Assembly (NCBI RefSeq): GCF_030817835.1
Contig: NZ_JAUSZR010000001.1
Span: 248,001 to 312,000, forward strand
DNA length: 64,000 nt
Source of the DNA: Pseudarthrobacter sp. W1I19
Lineage (GTDB): Bacteria > Actinomycetota > Actinomycetes > Actinomycetales > Micrococcaceae
Direction of reading: 5' to 3'
Part shown: piece by piece, positions 59,981 through 64,000 of the stretch
How the letters are laid out: every line of letters starts with the position of its first letter
How positions within the stretch are numbered: position 1 is the stretch's first letter
The notes under the pieces: generated by a model
Database searches by the model: none
What the model saw: only the letters and a program-made list of their open reading frames with translations
What the model was told of the DNA's origin: nothing
Program-made: the position numbers and the translations under genes

Positions 59981-60967
59981 TCAGGCCGGGATCAGGCCGC
60001 GCCCCTGAAGGTCCTGCCACAACTCTGCAGGGACTGGAGTGGACATGCGTTCCGCGCTTTGGCTGATCTGTTGCGGTTTGCTGGCTCCGACGGTCACGTT
60101 GACGACGGCGGGGTGGCGGATGGGGAACTGGATGGCCGCGGTGGGAAGTTCCACGCCGTGGTCGTTGCAGATTCGGGCCAGCTGCCTGGCTCGTTCCAGG
60201 ACCTCTTCGCTGGCCTGGGAGTAGTTGTAGTGCGCATCGGAAGGCAGCTCGGGCTTGGCGAGGATGCCGGAGTTGTAGACGCCGACGCTGACCACCCCGG
60301 TACCCACCTCCAGGCAGCGGTCCAGCAGCCCCTCGCCTGGACGGCCGTCCGAGCCGGGCTGCTCCAGCATGGTGAACCTGCCGGCCAGCATAAGGAAATC
60401 CAGGTCTGCCGCTTCCACGCATTCGAGGGCTGCGCCGGCAGTGTTGGTGCCGACGCCGATGGCGCGGACAAGACCCTCGGCCCGGACTTTCTCCAGAGCA
60501 GGCAGCGCCGACTTCACGGCGTCTTCCATGCTGTACACGTCGGGATCATGCAGGTAGGCGATGTCTATGTAGTCCAGGCCCAGCCGTACCAGCGAATCTT
60601 CGATGCTGCGCCTCACCCCGGCCTCTGAGGGATCCCACTCGCGCCTCAAAGCAGCAGGCACATCAAAACCTTCCGGATCCCGTGCATCTTCGGTTGCAGG
60701 CGACGGCACCAGAACCCTGCCCACCTTGGTGGAGAGGACGAATTCCTCGCGGGGTTTCTTCGCCAGGGCCTCGCCCATTCGCCGCTCGGACAGGCCCAGC
60801 CCGTAATGCGGTGCTGTATCGAAGTAGCGGATCCCGGCATCCCAGGCCGCCTCCAAGGTCGATGAAGCCTGCTCATCGGAGATAGCGCGGTACAGGTTGC
60901 CCACCCCTGTACCTCCGAAGCCAAGGCGGCCAAGCCGGTCCCGCAACTGCCCGTTCTCCTTGTCCAC
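59981..60967 (-). CDS. Aldo/keto reductase
   Basis: NAD(P)-dependent oxidoreductase of 328 residues with the AKR (alpha/beta)8 barrel. The catalytic tetrad is visible as FDTAPHYGLGLSE (Asp and Tyr), FVLSTKVGR (Lys) and IAYLHDPDVY (His). The N-terminal LRDRLGRLGFGGTGVGNLYR and the pattern match the D-threo-aldose 1-dehydrogenase / L-fucose dehydrogenase group. A sugar substrate is therefore plausible but not proven. A CGAGC-GAGCTG region before the ATG contains AAGGAGAAGGAG, a good Shine-Dalgarno. It stands between the MFS gene and bioB. Confidence 0.9.
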   Translation of the reverse strand: MDKENGQLRDRLGRLGFGGTGVGNLYRAISDEQASSTLEAAWDAGIRYFDTAPHYGLGLSERRMGEALAKKPREEFVLSTKVGRVLVPSPATEDARDPEGFDVPAALRREWDPSEAGVRRSIEDSLVRLGLDYIDIAYLHDPDVYSMEDAVKSALPALEKVRAEGLVRAIGVGTNTAGAALECVEAADLDFLMLAGRFTMLEQPGSDGRPGEGLLDRCLEVGTGVVSVGVYNSGILAKPELPSDAHYNYSQASEEVLERARQLARICNDHGVELPTAAIQFPIRHPAVVNVTVGASKPQQISQSAERMSTPVPAELWQDLQGRGLIPA

Positions 60968-61051
60968 AGCTCGGCTCCTTCTCCTTTGGCCACGATGGCA
61001 GGAGCTTAAATTCGCAGGGTTGGCAGTGTCAACGGCAACGCGGACTTCGGA

Positions 61052-62272
61052 TCAGGCTGCGGAACCGGCGGGGACTGGTTTGGACGCCACATCCCGCCGC
61101 ATCAGTACTGCCTGAATAACGATACCCAGTGCGGCGAAGGCCATGATGGCAGCGGCATAGGACTGCAGGGTGGGAACCAGTCCGAGGAGTGGTACGAGCT
61201 GGCCGGCGATGATCAACGGGACACTGAACGCAAGGTACGCGGCCGCATAGATACCGGAGAAGACACCGGCGCGCTGGTGCGGCTGGATGTGCGGGGCCAT
61301 CAGCCGAAGCTGGCCGCCGAACGAGCCGCCAAAGCCGATACCGCCCAGCACCGCACCAACCCAGACGGCGGGCAGCCAGGTTTCGTTGATGCCGAGAAGG
61401 ACCAGGACTATTCCGGCGAGGATGAGGATCACGCCCAGGAGGGTGCTGCGCCGTGCAGGGTGCCGGGCGAACACAAAACTTGAAACTGCTGCCGCGAACG
61501 GGCCGAGGAATGAGGTGAAACCAGCTGCCAGGCCGCCCTCCACGGCGAAGTGGAGCCGGAGCACCGCGGGGGAAAGCCCCAGGAAGAGGGCCGGGAACAT
61601 CCAACCGGCGATGTGCACCGGAATGCCGGCATAGAACTCGCCCCGGATATCGGCGGGGAGTTCAAGGCGCGGGGTGAGTGACCGGAGTGCGCCCGGCCGT
61701 TTTGCAGTTGTTTCACCGGTTCGGCCTACAAAGACAATGGCGACCACCATGACTCCGCTGAGGGCCGCGAAAATGAGTGTGTTGGCGTCCGGGTTGAACT
61801 GAACGGCCACTCCGGCCAGGAGTGCGCCGAGGCCCAGGCCGCCAGCCACGGACGCTCCCGCCAGGGCGCCTGCGAATTTCTTCAGGTGGGCGGGTGCATG
61901 CTCAACGATGGCTGCGTTGAAGGCGCTGGTGGCCAGCCCGGTGGCCAGGCCCTGAAGGGCTCGGGCCAGGATCAGCCAGGTGATACTTGGGGCAAACAGG
62001 AACAGCAGCATGGACGCCAGTTCGCCGTACAGGGCGGCGAGCATCACCGGCCGACGGCCGATGTGGTCCGACAGTGAGCCGCCCACCAGGAGTGCGGCCA
62101 GCAGCCCTAACGCATAAATCGAGAAGGCGATGGTCAGGGTTCCCGCAGAGAATCCCCATTCCTGCTGGCGGAGTGAGAGGAGCGGTGTGGGGGCACCGGC
62201 CGCGAAAAAGAACGCAGCAAAAACTGCGGCCAGTCCCGCGAATGATAAACGGGGTGAGAGCAAACGGGGCAA
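61052..62272 (-). CDS. MFS efflux transporter
   Basis: A 406-residue major facilitator protein with 12 predicted helices. The loop 2-3 motif is GGSLSDHIGRRPVML, and motif C-like Gly-rich stretches (GASVAGGLGLGALLAG) in helix 5 point to an antiporter of the drug-efflux kind. The start, MPRLLSPRLSFAGLAAVFAA, follows AAGGAG-like AGGAGAACC. It is divergent from a TetR regulator, with three repeat operator sites between. The substrate is unknown. Confidence 0.9.
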   Translation of the reverse strand: MPRLLSPRLSFAGLAAVFAAFFFAAGAPTPLLSLRQQEWGFSAGTLTIAFSIYALGLLAALLVGGSLSDHIGRRPVMLAALYGELASMLLFLFAPSITWLILARALQGLATGLATSAFNAAIVEHAPAHLKKFAGALAGASVAGGLGLGALLAGVAVQFNPDANTLIFAALSGVMVVAIVFVGRTGETTAKRPGALRSLTPRLELPADIRGEFYAGIPVHIAGWMFPALFLGLSPAVLRLHFAVEGGLAAGFTSFLGPFAAAVSSFVFARHPARRSTLLGVILILAGIVLVLLGINETWLPAVWVGAVLGGIGFGGSFGGQLRLMAPHIQPHQRAGVFSGIYAAAYLAFSVPLIIAGQLVPLLGLVPTLQSYAAAIMAFAALGIVIQAVLMRRDVASKPVPAGSAA

Positions 62273-62283
62273 GATGGTTCTCC

Positions 62284-62360
62284 TTAGACAGAAAGGTCTA
62301 ACAAGAACCAGTTAGACAGATCGGTACAACGAAGTCAAGCTGTTTTAGACAGATCTGTCT
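62284..62360. promoter_or_regulatory. Three TTAGACAGA operator sites between MFS and TetR genes
   Basis: TTAGACAGAAAGGTCTAA (62284-62301) has perfect TTAGAC arms; TTAGACAGATCGGTACAA (62312-62329) is imperfect; AGACAGATCTGTCT (62347-62360) is a perfect palindrome inside TTTTAGACAGATCTGTCTGA. All share TTAGACAGA. The last lies 14 nt before the TetR start, the first 11 nt from the MFS start. Confidence 0.8.
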
Positions 62361-62374
62361 GATAAACTCGCTGT

Positions 62375-62947
62375 ATGACTTCCACCCGAGTCCCGGCCCG
62401 GCAGCGCCTCCTCGAGGCTGCAGACAAATTGTTCTATGCCGAGGGCGTCCATACTGTAGGGATCGACCGGGTTATCGAAGAGGCCGGAGTGGCGAAGGGC
62501 TCACTCTTCTACAACTTCTCCGGCAAGGACGAGCTTGTGGCCGCCTATCTTGCTGGCCGTGACCAGCGCCGGCGTGACCGGATCGCACGGTACCAGCAAG
62601 GCCTGGAAGATCCCGTCGAGAAACTGCTCGCCATGTTTGACGCCCTGCAGGAAGCCGTCAGTGAGCCCGGCTACAAAGGCTGCGCGTTTGCCAATGCAAA
62701 TGCTGAAGCACTGCCGGGCAGCGTTGAGGCCAAAGCCCTGCGTAGTTTCCGGGACTGGCTCAGCAGTATGCTTCTGGCGCTATGCGAGGAAGCGGGGTTC
62801 GCTGATGCTGCCGGGGTTTCGGCCCGCCTCGGCCTGCTCTACGACGGTGCGGTGGCAAATTCGCAGCTCGACGCGCACACGGACGCGGTCCGGTTGGCCA
62901 AGGAACTTGCTTCGTTGGTCCTGGAAACCTCACCAAGACTGTCCTGA
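62375..62947 (+). CDS. TetR/AcrR-family repressor
   Basis: A 190-residue regulator. The N-terminal TetR helix-turn-helix is RQRLLEAADKLFYAEGVHTV then GIDRVIEEAGVAKGSLFYNF (recognition helix). The C-terminal helical domain (YKGCAFANANAEALPG, then the LLYDGAVANSQLD segment) matches the TetR_C group close to LmrA/YxaF-type repressors. It is divergent from the MFS efflux gene and almost surely represses it and itself via the three TTAGACAGA sites. The ligand is not known; it is likely to be the exported compound. Confidence 0.92.
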   Translation: MTSTRVPARQRLLEAADKLFYAEGVHTVGIDRVIEEAGVAKGSLFYNFSGKDELVAAYLAGRDQRRRDRIARYQQGLEDPVEKLLAMFDALQEAVSEPGYKGCAFANANAEALPGSVEAKALRSFRDWLSSMLLALCEEAGFADAAGVSARLGLLYDGAVANSQLDAHTDAVRLAKELASLVLETSPRLS

Positions 62948-62993
62948 GCAAGCCGCGCGGGGAGAAGAAAACTCGAACGGCGGCCGCCTGCTG

Positions 62994-63500
62994 TCACCTC
63001 CGCCACGGCGTGGGCCGCGGCCACCATCCCGGCACGTTGCGCTTGTAGTCAAGGTACTGCTCGCCGTATGTCTCAGTGAGGGTGGGCTCCTCGTAGCCCA
63101 GCACAAACGTGACCACTGCAGTGAGGGCAATCGCTGCGTAGAGCACCAGCCACCAGCTGCCGAACAGCAGCGCCTGGCCGAGGATGATGGCGAGCACCGC
63201 GAGGTACATCGGGTTTCGCACATGCCGGTAGGCGCCCGTCACCACGAGTGTCTCAGTTGGAGCGACCGGCGCGGGCGTCCCTCGGTGCAGGGCAAACAGC
63301 GCGAAGGCATGCAGGAGGAAAGCCACTCCGAGGACTATTGCGATCCAGGCAACCGGCACCACCCAGTCGGCGCCTCCCCAGTCATGCGGCCGCCAGCCGG
63401 AAATGAGCCATGGGATGAAGCCCGCCACGATGCCGGGCGCAAGGAACAGGAACACGACGGTGCCGATCCAGTCCCTTGCGCGGGCGGCAGACTGCCTCAT
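62994..63500 (-). CDS. Isoprenylcysteine-carboxyl-methyltransferase-like membrane protein
   Basis: A 168-residue membrane protein of the ICMT/PEMT-like family, with four to five helices. The SAM-binding signature is VTGAYRHVRNPMYLAVLAII, followed by EEPTLTETYGEQYLDYKRNV and PGWWP near the end, all standard for this family. Bacterial members methylate unknown small lipids or isoprenoid-like substrates. It stands between the TetR gene and katG, with a terminator in between, so it is a single-gene unit. Confidence 0.88.
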   Translation of the reverse strand: MRQSAARARDWIGTVVFLFLAPGIVAGFIPWLISGWRPHDWGGADWVVPVAWIAIVLGVAFLLHAFALFALHRGTPAPVAPTETLVVTGAYRHVRNPMYLAVLAIILGQALLFGSWWLVLYAAIALTAVVTFVLGYEEPTLTETYGEQYLDYKRNVPGWWPRPTPWRR

Positions 63501-63566
63501 AAACGTCAGGCTAATCCGGTTGCGCTAACCGCGCGAGTATGCGGTGAAGGTGCCGGAGCAGAACTG

Positions 63567-63604
63567 CGTCCGGGCGGGCTGCAAAAGTGCAGCCCGCCCG
63601 GACG
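63567..63604 (-). terminator. Terminator of katG
   Basis: CGTCCGGGCGGGCTGC and its exact inverse around AAAAGT, a 16-bp perfect stem 19 nt after the katG stop. Confidence 0.9.
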
Positions 63605-63623
63605 TGTCCTTACTACATCGAAC

Positions 63624-64000
<377 letters not shown>

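Overview
The window is high-GC actinobacterial DNA with dense, often overlapping genes. Gene content and the many close sequence resemblances to soil Micrococcaceae point to an Arthrobacter or Pseudarthrobacter chromosome (inference; no rRNA or tRNA gene is present to test it). There is no prophage, CRISPR array or plasmid backbone. One intact IS256-type element is present.

Layout. 0-2 kb: the 5' part of purF, a small membrane protein, and uraD-uraH of uric acid breakdown. 2-8 kb: a GAF histidine kinase, then an overlapping four-gene operon facing it: a response regulator/PP2C phosphatase, a frameshifted cellulose-synthase-like glycosyltransferase, a STAS anti-anti-sigma protein and an RsbW-like kinase. 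Small proteins follow, including a 39-residue membrane protein. 8-11 kb: acetyltransferase, hypothetical protein, MFS exporter. 11-19 kb: peroxiredoxin, winged-helix protein and the operon hyi-glxR-gcl-glxK-allB, which converts allantoin-derived glyoxylate to glycerate 2-phosphate level intermediates. A cupin gene is divergent from hyi. 19-25 kb: glgX, hsp20, a first dctA, a monooxygenase-like protein, and a DUF2231-Rieske protein. 25-29 kb: a DUF222/HNH gene split by the IS element, with an 8-bp target duplication. 29-35 kb: the N-acetylglucosamine regulon (nagA-cutC-nagB-EIIC, divergent EIIB-EIIA, GntR regulator) with a DasR-like operator between the two arms. 35-43 kb: aromatic-acid-type MFS transporter with divergent IclR regulator, lipoproteins, a second dctA, a threonine dehydratase-like enzyme, a secreted SMP-30-like protein. 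43-55 kb: rhamnogalacturonan lyase and rhamnogalacturonan acetylesterase (both secreted, both behind LacI-type palindromes), two SRPBCC genes (one truncated), an FMN reductase, an orphan kinase ATPase domain, aspA with a FadR-type regulator, and a ZIP transporter. 55-64 kb: GH15 glucosidase, membrane protein, acetyltransferase, bioB-bsaP, aldo-keto reductase, MFS exporter with divergent TetR regulator, a membrane methyltransferase, and the 3' end of katG.

Themes. Purine and ureide nitrogen, amino sugars, dicarboxylates, aspartate and pectin are all catabolic inputs, fitting a soil or plant-litter life. The ureide genes at 1-2 kb and at 12-18 kb carry the same operator-like palindrome, so they look like one regulon. 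The most distinctive items are the partner-switching/glycosyltransferase operon, a dispersed palindromic repeat (core TTGAGCYTGTCGAAA) that sits just after stop codons and has expanded inside the bsaP reading frame, a second hairpin family with a shared loop, and several very small genes. Starts were chosen by Shine-Dalgarno spacing; all functions are from sequence recognition without database searches.
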